Counted from the first letter of the stretch, positions 21,889-35,028 are shown. The stretch is 60,000 nucleotides of DNA from Owenia fusiformis (GCA_903813345.2 CAIIXF020000007.1:36852759-36912758), one strand, 5' to 3'. A program made the numbers and translations. Notes: generated by a model not told the origin, from the sequence alone.

Positions 21889-22545
21889 CAGTAAAACCTG
21901 TCTTATCTGAATACCACTGGGGCTGGCCAAAAGTGTTCAGATTAGCAACATGTTCACATTTCAAGTTTTTGAACATGGTAGTTAATTGAGAGAATACAAC
22001 CCTATATATGCCAGAGAAAAGGTCATTTCAAGTTTTTGAACATGGTAGTTAATTGAGAGAATACAACCCTATATATGACAGAGAAAAGGTCATTTTAAGT
22101 TTTTGAACATGGTAGTTAATTGAGAGAATACAACCCTATACATGACAGAGAAAAGGTCATTTCAAGTTTTTGAACATGGTAGTAATTGAGAGAATACAAC
22201 ACTATATATGACAGAGAAAAGGTCATTTCAGGTTTTTGAACATGGTAGTTAATTGAGAGAATACAACCCTATATATGACAGAGAAAAGGTCATTTCAAGT
22301 TTTTGAACATGGTGGTTAATTGAGAGAATACAACCCTATATATGACAGAGAAAAGGTCATTTCAAGTTTTTGAACATGGTAGTTAATTGAGAGAATACAA
22401 CCCTATACATGACAGAGAAAAGGTCATTTCAAGTTTTTGAACATGGTAGTTAATTGAGAGAATACAACCTTATATATGACTGAGAAAGGGTCATTTCAAG
22501 TTTTTGAACATGATACTAGTTAATTGAGAGAATACAAACAACGAT
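21889..22545. repeat. 'AAAACCTGT' element with internal 68-bp amplification (about 8 copies)
   Basis: Starts CAGTAAAACCTGTCTTATC. It continues with repeats of TTTTTGAACATGGTAGTTAA, GAGAGAATACAACCCTATA and GACAGAGAAAAGGTCATT at ~68-bp spacing. Confidence 0.9.
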
Positions 22546-23563
22546 CATATCATTCATATCGTTCAGATGTTCATATTAAACGATGTTCGGATGACACAGC
22601 TGTTCAGATATATGTACTTCAAAAATAATTTTCTAAAATATATAACAAGGAAAACCTGAAAATTGATAATAAGGGTACTTCGGAAAATAGAGATGCATTT
22701 TAAATTGTGCTTTTTTGAAAAGCTAGGCCGATTTTTCAAAAATTGTGTCTTCTATTTCTAAATAAAGCATCTCCATATAAAAGATTAGGCCTACGTGTAT
22801 ATTGAAAATTGGCACTTCTTTAAGGCATGTCAAACCAAGCTAAGAATTCATGCATAAAAAAACAAGGTAGAACCAGTTTGATATTTTGTCCAAATCCTGG
22901 ACAATTTTTGTAAAAATTAATATTTTCAACTTTTTATTTCATAAAAGATTTAAGAGCCATGATTATATGAGAGAGATCAGGGTGACCTAATATACCATAT
23001 ACATACTCTGTAGACAATATACAGGATATTTTATTTGACGTTATCATCTTGACCAAGTGAATCTACAGGATTATTTGTTTAAATCGTGTAGCAATGGAAA
23101 CGTTCATATTGGAGAAAATACCAAGAGGGCATTTTGACTTCTGATAAAATAAATACTTCTAAGGATGCTGAGATGAACCTCCTAATTTAGTGCACTATAC
23201 ATATGACGTGCACGGACCTGGGGACAATTCGGGAAATACGGGCTAATCTCAGCTTTGAGCGTTAATCTCTGCCTTATTTAAAAAGCTAACTATGTGTTTT
23301 ATATATCATTTTGAAGTATTTTTTATTCGCATTTCAGTGAAATTATTTTTCCTTCAAAATTTTGATGGGATCCAACATTTTTTTAAAGTTAAAAATATCC
23401 CGACATCGTCAAATACGCTGTAAGACGTAACACTTTACGCTTATAGGGCTCGTTGAAATTGGGATAACTTTTGAAATAATGATCAAAATCCCACTAAAAT
23501 TGTGACGTCAATTTATGACGTCACAATTGCTTAACGGCTCCCGCTCAAATTAACGTATATGAA
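22546..23563. other. Noncoding DNA, nothing recognised
   Basis: AT-rich sequence without long repeats or exons that I can support on either strand. Confidence 0.45.
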
Positions 23564-23869
23564 CAAGGAGGATTGGCTCCCAGAGTGCACCACCGATATT
23601 CTGTCCCATATATGGGTATGTCGTAATACAAAATTCGAATTCAAACAGCCGCCATTTTGTTCACTTCAACATTTAAATCGTGAATTTTGGTCTTATTTCC
23701 AAACGAAAAATTCCAAAACTCACAAGAAACGATCGAGATATTGGTTCGAATCTTTTGAACTGTTAATTTTTGAATTTATAGTCGGTTTTAATTTCAGAAA
23801 ATAACGACATTTCGACGTTTTCATTGTTGGAAAATATCGAGTTTCGATCCTGGGAGCCAATCCTCCTTG
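23564..23869. mobile_element. Mutator-like MITE, copy 2, with perfect 9-bp target duplication
   Basis: 306 bp, ends CAAGGAGGATTGGCTCCCA and TGGGAGCCAATCCTCCTTG. The 9-bp direct repeat GTATATGAA flanks both ends (23555-23563 and 23870-23878). The interior is homologous to 4009-4324. The 81-residue ORF inside is not a gene. Confidence 0.88.
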
Positions 23870-26400
23870 GTATATGAACGCTTTTAAAATTTTCAAAATT
23901 GTGTAAGGTTCTGAAGGCGAATGGGACGAGCAATACGTTTACCTTTATTTAACCTTCTAATCTAAGTCTGATTTGAAAGAAAAATTAACTGCACAATATT
24001 GTAATGGCGAAATTTACAAAACAATAATCAGTTTGTTTATATTGCGAAATAATATTAAAATAAGAGCTGGTTTTCGAGACTTGAAAAAAATGTGACGCAT
24101 CGATTTTTTACATATACAATATATGTATATATACATATCAATTTTTACCAACGCCCCAAGTAGATTTCTTGACCGTTTTTCAAAATTCAAAAACATTTTA
24201 GAAATATTGTCCTCGAGATCTTGCTACCCTGTGAATTTTGTGATGATTAGATAAGGATAACGTATTTTATTTTTAGGTTGACTAAACTTGACAAAAATGT
24301 GACGCTTGTCGTTTTTGACGTTGTAAGGCTGTTTGCGCCCTATGCAGCTCATTATTTTGTCTTGGTTTTTGACGCCATAATGTTACGCTAATTGTCCCCA
24401 GTTTCGTGCGACGTGTAACAGTGTTTAGTGTTCATTCTGTGTTAAACGAATGACTGAAAACTGAAAAAATTGGCAACATTCGGTGAACTCATTAATGATT
24501 CCTTCAGTTCTTATTTACATGCCTACAAGCTGGATTCTCTGAATGTCTGAAAAGAAAAGGAGATGGGAACATTTGTATATAAACAACCAGTACTTGTATG
24601 AATACCCACATATAAAATATCTCATATATATGAACATTTGTTCAGACGAATGCAAATTCATTTGTCCAAAAATTGGTGATAGACAGCGAAATAAATAAGA
24701 AAATATTTGGACGAAGACAGACTGACGGATGAGCGGACAATTTCATAAGCTTAACATGTGAGCCAGAAAGATTAACCAGAGAGGCTCCATACTGCAATAT
24801 TAATCAAGATACAATATCTTGAACTTTAATACCACCCATTTAAAACATCTGACTTCTTTCTGACTTCTTTCTGAGAGAAAGTCTCTGTGTAATTTATATT
24901 TTTATGAAATCCATTTGTAAATGTTTTGCGGTCCAACGGACTCGATAAACTACTCGAAATTGCGTTTTGTCTTACCGGACTTGTGCATCAATCTTGTTGA
25001 TGTTGCGTAATAGATGTTATAAATAAACTAAACATGTCCCATTCATAGTCTAGCTTGTGAAAGTTGTAATTTAAATTTATCTAACCCTTCACAGGTATGG
25101 TGATATTGTTTTTATTCATCGTAAACAATCTACACTCGTCACTGATTTTCCAGTTGCCAAACCTATGGAGGGGGGTGTGCATCCTACAAATGTAGATTTT
25201 TTCATGTTACTTTCTCCCGGGCTTTCAATAACCAACCCAGGGCTCGTTATCAATAAATGCTTGTCTGAACATTAGTTAAGACAATGTAAAATAAGGACAT
25301 TTTGACACTACTGTGCCAACAGGGAAACGAAGAGGCACATGAACCTATAAATGCGATCATGAACAATGTGTAACGTTATCTCTCAAACTCTTTATTCCAT
25401 TATCTTGCCAATATTACGGTTGGGTTATATTTTTTGATATGTTCGCTATGATCGACCGGAACACCATATTGGAAACCGGAAATGACGTTGTTAATGGATT
25501 GTATATCAAGGCATGTTTAACCTTAATTTTGTTCTTTAATGATTTCAATAGTTCTGATATAAATGCCTTTAATTTCTCATGATTTGTTAATTCGTCAAAC
25601 ATATACAAGCTTTGATAAGTGAAATCTGAAATGCCCCCCCCCCCCCGGTTAGACACTTATCGATAATAAGCTTACTCTTCACTTGAACAATATATTTGAG
25701 GCTGAGAGAATCGTGGGGTGAAACCATATCCTTTCATTACTTTTACATAATATTGAAGATTATCAACCGAAGAAATCAAGAAGAGTTCACTGAAATTGTA
25801 AAAATTATTTTACAATAAGAAGGTCGCATTTTTGGGCCAGCATCTAATTAAAATTTGTTCCAAATATTAAGCAAACATATAATAGTTGAGCACTCGTATT
25901 CATTTGTTTTGATTAGAAAATTAACAACGATAAATAAATCGTTCGAGCTTTGTCCGTTTAGAGTCTGAATGATCTATGGGCCTAAATACTATGAATATTA
26001 AAGTAAATGGTCTCGCTTTAATTACATTGATTTGATAGGAAAATGAAGTAATTTGTAATACTGCATGTGGACATAATTGAAATTAAGCATGGGATCGGAG
26101 AAATACTCAGTCTTTAGTTTAGCGACTGTAAATACAAAAAGTGCAGTATGAAACCTGTCGCCTTATTTCGACACCCTCTCTTAGACTGTGCGTCGGCTGT
26201 ACTTTTAGATAGCTCTTGAAAATAAATCATTTTACGTGTCAATACCATTTGGAGTATATTTTCACAAAATAGTTTATAGCGAGAGCTAGAATGTTAGTCA
26301 TTGTGATTTTCTCTGTAATTAGATTGATGGTATATAATACACATTCGAGGGATAAGTCAACAAGTGAGCGTTTTGATCTAATTTTCAATGTTTCAAGGCC
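23870..26400. other. Noncoding DNA with one foldback-element end
   Basis: 25150-25176 (CCAGTTGCCAAACCTATGGAGGGGGGTGTG region) matches the terminal repeat of the foldback element at 51854-52734, as a solo end. A C tract is at 25634-25647. No exon seen. Confidence 0.4.
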
Positions 26401-26990
26401 TACTCACACATCTATAGATTAATCTATTTAATACAGCATTGCAAATTTGGTAGATTCTGACGATTGGGAACGGAAACATGCGAACTGAATCGCAACTTTC
26501 GGCCTGCTTCCGAAGAAGTCCGAGGCTTTCCGAACTAGTACTTCCGCTTGCGAAAACACAACGAGGCACAACGTGCATCTTCTAATGATATGATTACTCA
26601 AGCCCTTTTCGCCAGTACACGCAAGTTGATGCATGTTTTTTCGTCCAGGTAAGGATAGGCCTTTTTAAGCCATCTCACAAATGAATGAAACCCCCCTACT
26701 CACACATCTATAGATTAATCTATTAAATACAGCATTGCAAATTTGGTAGATTCTGACGATTGGGAACGGAAACATGCGAACCGAATCGCAACTTTCGGCC
26801 TGCTTCCGATGAAGTCCGAGGCTTTCCGAACTAGTACTTCCGCTTGCGAAAACACGACGATGCACAATGTGCATCTTCTAATGATATGATTACTCAAGCC
26901 CTTTTCGCCAGTACACGCAAGTTGATGCATGTTTTTCGTCCAGGTAAGGATAGGCCTTTTTAGGCCATCACACAAATGAATGAAACCCCT
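26401..26990. repeat. Tandem duplication of a 296-bp block
   Basis: 26401-26696 and 26697-26990 are near identical, from ACTCACACATCTATAG to AAATGAATGAAACCCC. Parallel ORFs in both copies are by-products of the duplication. Confidence 0.88.
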
Positions 26991-26999
26991 CGACGTCAA

Positions 27000-27660
27000 C
27001 TTGCCTATTCTGTTGAATAGACCCGCGAGTAAAATGTGTTCCCATTAGTACGTTTTACATCTCCAGGGCGTTCGGGTGCAGAAGTATCTTTTCGGAAAGC
27101 TTCCGTATGAGGTAGGAAACATGCGCAAAGTTACGCTTCGGTTCGCATGTTTACTTTCCCAGTTACCAAAATTGAATATTTACCAGATTCGCGAGGTTGT
27201 GTTGAAGTAGATTCGTTCATGCATCATTGGGATATTAATTGACACCTTAGGAAGAAATCAGGAACTATCAGAATTTAAAAGTATAAATGTAGTGAATCAA
27301 TTGCCTCATACAAAATTGTAAAAACGAACCTTGAGAGCATCTTGGATGTATAAACATTACATGGCTTGACAGAAACAGTTTTAAAGGAATCTGTCAAAGC
27401 CCCCCTCACATATGATTGAATCCACTCAACGCGGTCTTGCGAGTTGGACGAATCGTCAATTCTCACGATTGGGAACGTAACATGCGAACCAAAGAGCACC
27501 TTTGCGCATGCCCCGAAGACGTCTGAAGCTTTCCGAAGGGATACTTACACACGAACACCCCGACGATTTCCAACGCACATTATATACTAATTGAGGCGAA
27601 TTCTACTCTAGTCCTGTTCGCAAGACTGCGTTTATTGAATTCGTCCATATGTGAGGGGGT
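27000..27660. mobile_element. Diverged foldback related to the 26401 block
   Basis: GGTTCGCATGTTTACTTTCCC (about 27140-27165) and GATTGGGAACGTAACATGCGAA (27467-27490) are inverted relatives of motifs in the 296-bp block. CCCCCTCACATATG (27400) and CATATGTGAGGGGG (27645) mark inverted ends. Confidence 0.5.
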
Positions 27661-28921
27661 AAGGAATTCTCTGAGAAATGTAACACAATTTAAACAATCA
27701 TCTCTAGAACACGATAATAATCAAAATACGTTTTGTGATAATTCGAAAACAATGTTCTGACAAAATAATGTCATATTTAATAGTCAATCATTTGGGTCAA
27801 TTACCCTATTTTTATTACACGAGCATTTCTTTAATTTGGAGTTAACGAAACAGCTTAGTCGCATCAAAAGATGTCAGGCTTTGCTTGAAATCAGACTATT
27901 TTCTAGACATTATAGTTTTTTGTTTGCTACAGATGATATTTGATTAAAAATATAGATGTCGCGTATGTTCAAATTCTCAGCACAGAATGCAAGTGAAGTT
28001 TCCAATAACTTCAATAAGCCTCTCCAATATTCAAAACCCCAAATATTCAGCCTCGGTACCTAAGTCAGCATTCCTTCGATATGGAGTAAACAAAACAGCT
28101 TAGTCGTTTCAGAAGATGTCAGGCTTGGTTTTCTGTATAAAAAGCTCTTTCCCCTTTTCTGTCCCGTCGCAGCGCCATCTAGTGTTTGATAAATGAATCA
28201 AGGTTTATTCTCGATAGGGTAAGTACTAATCTATCAGGAAACATTTACAAGTTTGGTTAGAAACAGAATTTTTATAGATGGCGGAGTGATTTTTGAGACT
28301 ATGTAGAGCAGAATAATTTTCTGAAACAGGTAGCTTTACGGTGGTAGCTCTCTCCAGATTCAGTTATCTCAAAAACGGTGTGGTCACCGTATGCTTATTT
28401 TGTAACGGCAAGCTAGACAAGACTCCAATGAACACTGGGCACTGTTTCGCTGAGCTAGATCTGTGCCCATGAATATATTATGAAATGAAACGTTATAATG
28501 GTCGTCAATGGGATTTTTTACTGCAATCTTGACCCAAACCAGAATATTTGTAGGGTTTGTTTTCTACAGATAAAACCACTGGTGATCCACTCGATTACGC
28601 TGGTTACCAAAACGAACCGTTTTGGTAACAAAATGTCGGAACGTCGAAGGCACGATTTTTCTTTTTTCCTTATTTCACGCGTTGTAGGCAAAATCTTCAC
28701 GACGTTTTTTCTCACAACGTGCATCAGTATCATATGTTTTAGAAAATGTACATGTTTGCGAAAAAATAGCTCAGGGGACAACAGAATCGTCGATTTACTT
28801 CCTCACTTATGTTACATAAACGGTTTTTCGAAACACAGTTAAGATCTGCACTTTTAACCCAAACCGTTTATGTAACTTAAAGTGAGGAAGTAAATCGACG
28901 ATTCTGTTGTCTTCTGAACTA

Positions 28922-30009
28922 CAGGGTGGGCCGAAAAATTTTGCAACTTTTTTAAAAGGATAGAAAAGTATCAAAACATAAGGGTATTGCCATAAAAAAT
29001 TATTTACATAAACTTAAGGATAGGCATATTTTACCAGTCAAATGCTAAAGCTAAAACTGGCTTCAAATTTTTTTGTCAGATCTTTGAATATCAATGGTCA
29101 ATTGTTCATGTGTCCGAGATTTACCATTTTCCTTGAAAATGTGACTTTCTATGATTTTATGTGATCAACAATAACACATTCATAATGTTCACTAAATCTT
29201 GGATAACTGTTTAAACAATGTCTACCTCAATGTCTAGTTTATATCAGTATCTAGTCACTATGGTATTATGTTATATTGTATTTATTAATTATCTATTAAA
29301 CAAATGTTCTATGCATCCCCCTTTCACCTTCCCTATCGCTCCCAGCCATCGGGCAAAAGTCACTTTGGAATATCTGGAGGAGAATAAGCCTTGATTCATT
29401 AGTCCTGATGAATGGCTGCCAAATATCCCAGATGCCAACTCCTGTGACTATCACCATTGGGGGCACCTGGAGCAGCTTATTGCAGTTAATGGTAATCCCC
29501 CACAAACTATTGTTAAACTAAGAGAAGTTTTGCAGGAGAAGTGGAGAGAACTACCACAAGAATCGCTGGATCGCGCCATTGACCAGTTCCGCCCATGTCT
29601 CCTTGCGTGCTGTAGAGAAGGTGAAAGGTGGATGCAAAAAATCTGTTTAATAAATAATCAATAGATACATAATATCATAGTGACTAGATACTGATATAAA
29701 CTATACTAGACATTTGTTCAACAGTTATCCAAGATTGTAACAGATTTAGTAAACATAATGAATGTTATTGTTGATCACATAAATGAAACATTTTCTAGGA
29801 AAAACGATAAATCTCGGACAAATGAACAATAGACCATTGATATTCAAAGATCTGATAAAAAAAATTGAAGTAAAGTTTAGCTTTAGTATTTAAATGGTAA
29901 AATATGCCTATCCTTAAGTTTCTGTAAATAATTTTTTATGGCAATACCATTATGTTTTGATACTTTTCTAGACTTTTAAAAAAGTTGCAAAATTTTTTGG
30001 CCCACCCTG
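28922..30009. mobile_element. mariner-type element, internally deleted, long inverted repeats
   Basis: 1088 bp flanked by TA (28920-28921 and 30010-30011). The TIR is CAGGGTGGGCC(G)AAAAATT, and inverted homology continues for nearly 390 bp each side. Only a transposase C-terminal remnant lies between. The TA target site and the transposase remnant support Tc1/mariner membership. Confidence 0.85.
29341..29664 (+). pseudogene. mariner-type transposase C-terminal remnant
   Basis: One frame reads HRAKVTLEYLEEN, a TGA stop, then SPDEWLPNIPDANSCDYHHW, GHLEQLIAVNGNPPQTIVKL, REVLQEKWRELPQESLDRAI and DQFRPCLLACCREG. The D-x-N-x-CDYxxWG block is the typical third catalytic Asp region of mariner-type transposases. 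The PQ(T/E)...EKW...PQE..DRAI.QF tail also fits. The N-terminal DNA-binding part and first catalytic residues are absent, and there is an internal stop, so it is inactive. Confidence 0.8.
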
Positions 30010-30205
30010 TATTTGTTCGCAAATATGTACAATTTCTTAAACATATGGAAATGATACACGTTTGTGTTAAAAAAATGTCGTGGGAATTCTGCCTACAACG
30101 TGTAAAATAAGGAAACGAGAAAAATCGTACCTTTCGGATATTCCGACATTTTGTTACCAAAACGAACCGTTTTGGTAACCAGCGTAATCGAGTGGATCAC
30201 CAGTG

Positions 30206-32826
30206 AAAACGTTGATCTCAAATACAAATACTGCGTGTATGTACCTGATAAGACATCATATTCTCAACACAAAGAATACAAGTAACCGTACCTTTTTTGT
30301 GCTTTCTCACCAAGATGACCAAAATTGTAGAACTTAAGTTTCAGAATAAAATAAAACAAATCGAATGCATTCAATAAACCATCGAATCATCTGTATCTCG
30401 ACAAATGGTAATAAATAGATGGCGATGTCAGAGTGTAGAGACATGAACGGATAGAGCTTTTGTTTGCTTCAATAAATTATTGGATCATTTATATCTGTGT
30501 TAAATCCATCCCCTTTGAATTATATATTGTAGAGTCTGTCCCTAGGGTTACGAGTGCGAAGTTTTGTGACCATAATGGTTAACAAGTTGAGGAGAGATAT
30601 ACATTCTCATTTAGATTATGTCAAACATATCACCCATATCCTTAAAACCTCTTTTGTAAAATATGAACTACATTTAGTATTATAGTATGTAGTATTATAG
30701 TTTTACATACAGTAAAGCACAGCACAGCACAGCACTCTCTCGTAAAAACCGCTGTTATCCGTTTCACCACGAACCAGTAAAAAGTCGACAGAGTTTGGCA
30801 AAACGAAATTATCTTGTAAGACCATCGATAATTCATTAATTAGCGGAATGTGTTTTACATCATCTGTGTTTTTAGTGTTGTTAGATATTTTTATATTGTT
30901 TTCAACAAGTGAAATAAAATCATTAATTAAATTAGGTTGTTCCTGGGACTGCACATAAATTGCGCCTTTGACATCCACCGAGGTTTGAAGATATCAAAAC
31001 GAGCGTAAATTCAAGGAAAACGTAAATTTACCATTTTTCATGAAGTTTAGGGATCTTCTATTTGTTCTTAATGGAAATGATATCTCTATTACCATGCGCA
31101 AAGCATGTTTTTATGAAATTAAAGTTGACGTCATGCTTTGATATTTTAATAATATCGGGCTTATATGACATAGAAACTCTATCTGGAGTGTGACCATTTG
31201 TTCATATACCATGCGTACCCACCACAGTTCAATGATATCTTCCACCGGTCTTGGGGAAGTATTTTGGTATGAGATAACTGATATGCGGTGATGCGGGGAC
31301 GTCATGAGACTAAAATGAAGAGCTAAGATGTCCAGAAATGCCTAGTTCACATATGCTCCGAAACAGCGACCGGCTCCCGGCTGATAGTAGCGTTTTGTTC
31401 AAAACTGATTTCAACGTGCTTCAAATTGACCAAACTTTTTATAAATCATGTACAAGTCCCCAGGAGTTCACAACTGACCTCATATTTGAGATTCTACTTC
31501 AATTTTGAACAAAATACACAATCGGGGCACATATGACCTAGGCTTTACTGCGTTATGAAAAATGACCGTGACCGTTACCGTATCATACATTTCCAGTTAC
31601 CTTCCCTAAAGTGGTGGAAGATATCATTGAACGGTGGCGCCCACGCACAATATATTATAAGTTATTGAATATAAATGATTTGAAGTGCAATACAGGATAT
31701 ATTATGCTCGAGAAATTCTGATTGGTACGAGACGAAGTCGAGTGCCAATACATAATATCGAGACAGAATAAAAACAATTGATCATACTCCATAGTTGGCA
31801 TGTCAAATAACATACAAGCCTGACTTAGTTCAAATATCAAAACGCAACGCCAACTATAAGGTAGTTTAACTCATAAAAACAAAAATTATCGAAATCAACA
31901 ATAAACGTCCGCCATGTTAGATGCGAGGGTAACGGCTGTTACCTTCGTTCGATACAGACCGGTGGATATCTATGGATTGTTTTATTTTTATGAAAATTAT
32001 TTAAACAAAATGGAATATACCGAACTCCCACTTTTCTAAAAATAGACTCACCCAGTGGACTCGTTTGGATTCGCCATATTGTATTGATACGGGAATGTAC
32101 GTATACGTAACCCTTTGAGGATAAGCAGTTAGTTTCTCCTTCAGAAGTATACTTAAGAAAATTTAGTCAGCATCTGAATTCATCTCATTTGGTATATAAC
32201 CAGATATTATTTGACTATGTGGCATCATTAGTTGACAAAGAAATGACATTAAATATGAATTTCATAGAGTTTACCCTACTGATAAGACTTTCTGTGTGAC
32301 TTTCTTGAGTGATCATAGTTAAAATTAGCTTCGTGACGATCCTGTAGAGCTGCTTAGCTATAATATACGTTATCTGACTTTTTCATTCATTGTTGTTAAG
32401 AGTCCATGGGGAAACCCATGAGCGGGGCTGCATTTTGTGCAAGCGCATACTATTCCCTTTTTACTTTTCAGGAGTGAGGTGGTGAGGGAAATGATAAATG
32501 TAGGGAAGAAGAACTGTGTGCTCTAGGAAATGAAACAGAGCTTACCGGTATACAAGCTATGATCATAGCGTTTGTTGTTCGTTTTGGATGAATTCCTTCT
32601 GCAGTTGCAGTTCCCAACCCTTACAATCGAAAAAACACAATATGAAACTATCAAGTTTTTGTTGATCGAAAATCTAACGGGAGAAAGTTCCACCCTGACA
32701 ATCATGTTAACATAACTTCTGACTCATAATATTACCACAGGAAACGTTGTTTCGTAAGATTTAAATTTATTTTTGAACTTTATGATTAACTTAGATAGAT
32801 TTTCACATATTGGTGAGTTTTACAAT
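30206..32826. other. Noncoding DNA; one weak unassigned ORF
   Basis: A minus-strand open stretch at 30703-30978 (IYVQSQEQPNLINDF, FLLVRGETDNSGFYERV) has protein-like composition but no recognised family and a stop just upstream. An 'AACAAAATA' hairpin remnant at 31340-31530 (GTTTTGTTCAAAACTG / TTTTGAACAAAATACAC) relates to 50996-51160. Confidence 0.35.
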
Positions 32827-32828
32827 TA

Positions 32829-35028
32829 CGGGGTGGTCCAAAAAATGTATACATTTTTGATAAAGTAACATTTTTATTTAAAAGGTATTTTTAATCATAG
32901 TCCTGTCTCAGAGACCTGTAAACCCCTCGGTCATCGACCTTCACATTCGACTCATTGAATGTCCAAAAAGAACAGTTAACAGGAGATGAGCTTTTTGCCG
33001 ATATCGAAGAGCACTAGGGGCAATCTATGAGGTTCCATTTTTGGTTCGAATTTATGGGTATGCGCATAAATGAAGTTATTTCATTCCCAAGATTTAATTT
33101 ACTTTTCTGTGATCGGTTCGGTTTTAGCAAAGACGTCTATCTGAGATAAACATGCTTGGTTTTAGTTTCTACACAAAACGTTCACAGTTACGCCCAATTG
33201 ATATACTGTCAAATCACTTCCGGTAGATACATACAATCTGTTTTTACTCTAAACAAAAACATTCCCACAATATAAGATCAGTATTGGTAGAGACTGCTTT
33301 GAAATAATGAACGTAAGTGAAATCTATCTCAAATGATATGTTCTTACTAGAGTTTCAGCTACAGATGGTGCATGCGTTTTAATAATCTAAACAAATTAGA
33401 TTTGAAGGATTTCATGCTAATGCGCAAAGAGCTGAACCAGAAATGGAACCTTGCGCAGATTGGTTGATTGGTGGATGGGTCCCACGGGTTGATGCACTCT
33501 GACATGTTTAAAAAATGAATAAAGCGAGATGACTTGAAAAAATTGACCCATGCCCCGATTGCCCAAATGCATTTTTGTACTCTTCAATGAAGGAGGTAAA
33601 AAACAATCGATAGAAATTATCTGCTCGAACAGCAAATCTGTTTTCACATCTCCTGGGATATATCATTTACTGAACATCACTTGGAGTTTAAAATTTACGA
33701 AGCTCAATTGAAAGTAAAGTTTTTTTAAATGCTTTATTCCAAGAATTTCTGAACACCCAATAGGTCGAAGGTTGAAGGCCGAATGTGCAGGTCGACGGTC
33801 GAAAAGTTTTTAGAGCATTTAATTTTGCTTGTACAGCTCAATAGTTCATAATTTGCTTGATCAAAATTTTTGCTCTAATCTCTTTGGCTGGATGACATTG
33901 AAGTTCGTAATGTCCGACATGTTTCATGGCCAATTCTTCTGATCTCTGTTCGAATGTTATTTTTAGCGTATCAATAGTTTCGGAATTATTTGCATAGATC
34001 CTTTCTTATAGGTAGCCCCGAGAAATTCACCAAAAGAAATATGTACTGGATGGCATTCGCATAGAGATCAGTATAATTGTCAATGACATGTAAGACAGCG
34101 CCATTAGAAACGTCAATGTGCGAGTAGAAACAGCGCAAAGCTTGGATCGAGGACATTAAAACTATTAAGCTGTGCTCGAAAATTGGAAGCATGCGAGTAA
34201 AAAACCGGCCAAACAAAATCAAATATCTTAAACACATGTCTATGAAAACAAAACACAGAGTGAACAATACCGTACACTTGAATAGTATAGACAATTTTAA
34301 GGACGGAAAATCAAAAATTTAACATTTATCTAGAATGCTTCAAAACTAATCAGTTGTAGATTTTTATCCCAAGAAATATGCGAAAATGTTCACATGAATC
34401 CATTAAACTGTTCAGCTGGAAACCTGTAGAAAAGCCTCAACAGACACGATTTTAGGACGGAGCTACCAAAATGGCCGCCTTAACATTTACCAAGAATATC
34501 AAAAAACGAATCACTTTTAAACATTCCTATGTAGAAAAAATACTGAAATTTCAGACAAATCCAGCAAAAGATTTGGATAGAAACCTGTAGACAAGCCTCG
34601 ACGGAAAAAAATTTATGAAGAAAAATTCAAATTGACCGCTTTTACTTTTACCTCGAATGCGTAAATACCAACCACTTCTAAACTTTTATACGTGGAAACA
34701 TCTCTGAAAATGCTAGATTGATCCCTCGGAGGATTTGACTGGAAACTTGTTGACAAGCCTCAACAGGCAATACTTCAGCACAAAAATCTAAAATGGTCGC
34801 CTTAGCATTTATCAAGAATGCCCAAAACCACGCAGCTTTAAAAGTTCATGAATAAATACACCCCTAAACGTTTCAGATACATTTATGAAACAGTTTGTCT
34901 GGAAAATGTATCGCCCGGCAAACAGATCACAATATAGCACCCAAAGGGCGCGATAAAAAAAGCAAATATTTACTTTTAATAAAGATGCTGCACTGTCAAT
35001 AATGTATACATATTTTTGGACCACCCTG
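32829..35028. mobile_element. 2.2-kb TA-flanked unit with mariner-like TIRs
   Basis: TIRs CGGGGTGGTCCAAAAAATG and its inverted partner CAGGGTGGTCCAAAAATATG, with TA on both sides (32827-32828 and 35029-35030). The interior lacks a recognisable transposase and has four diverged ~157-bp repeats at about 34310-34900. Confidence 0.7.
34310..34900. repeat. Four diverged ~157-bp tandem repeats
   Basis: Each copy has a variant of AAAATGG(C/T)CGCCTTAACATTTA, then CAAGAAT, then GGAAACCTGTAGACAAGCCTC. The copies are substantially diverged, so the amplification is old. Confidence 0.7.

Larger units (their letters stand above)
28576..30205. mobile_element. Foldback element with a mariner inserted in its right arm
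   Basis: Outer inverted ends CACTGGTGATCCACTCG (28576) and CGAGTGGATCACCAGTG (to 30205). The arms share ACCAAAACGAACCGTTTTGGT (itself palindromic) and more. A second inner inverted pair lies at 28783-28833 and 28861-28910. The right arm is split by the element at 28922-30009. Confidence 0.85.

Noticed and set aside
26393-26999. Paired ORFs of 61-94 residues
   Set aside because: They are parallel readings of the 296-bp duplicated block, without domain or splice support.
32523-32705. 60-residue ORF ending near a GTAAGC donor, considered as a first exon
   Set aside because: The acceptor or start context is weak, the composition is not conserved-looking, and there is no link to either gene.
33986-34294. 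102-residue hydrophobic minus-strand ORF inside the TA-flanked unit, considered as transposase
   Set aside because: No catalytic D-D-D/E motif or helix-turn-helix is visible; the composition fits chance in AT-rich DNA.
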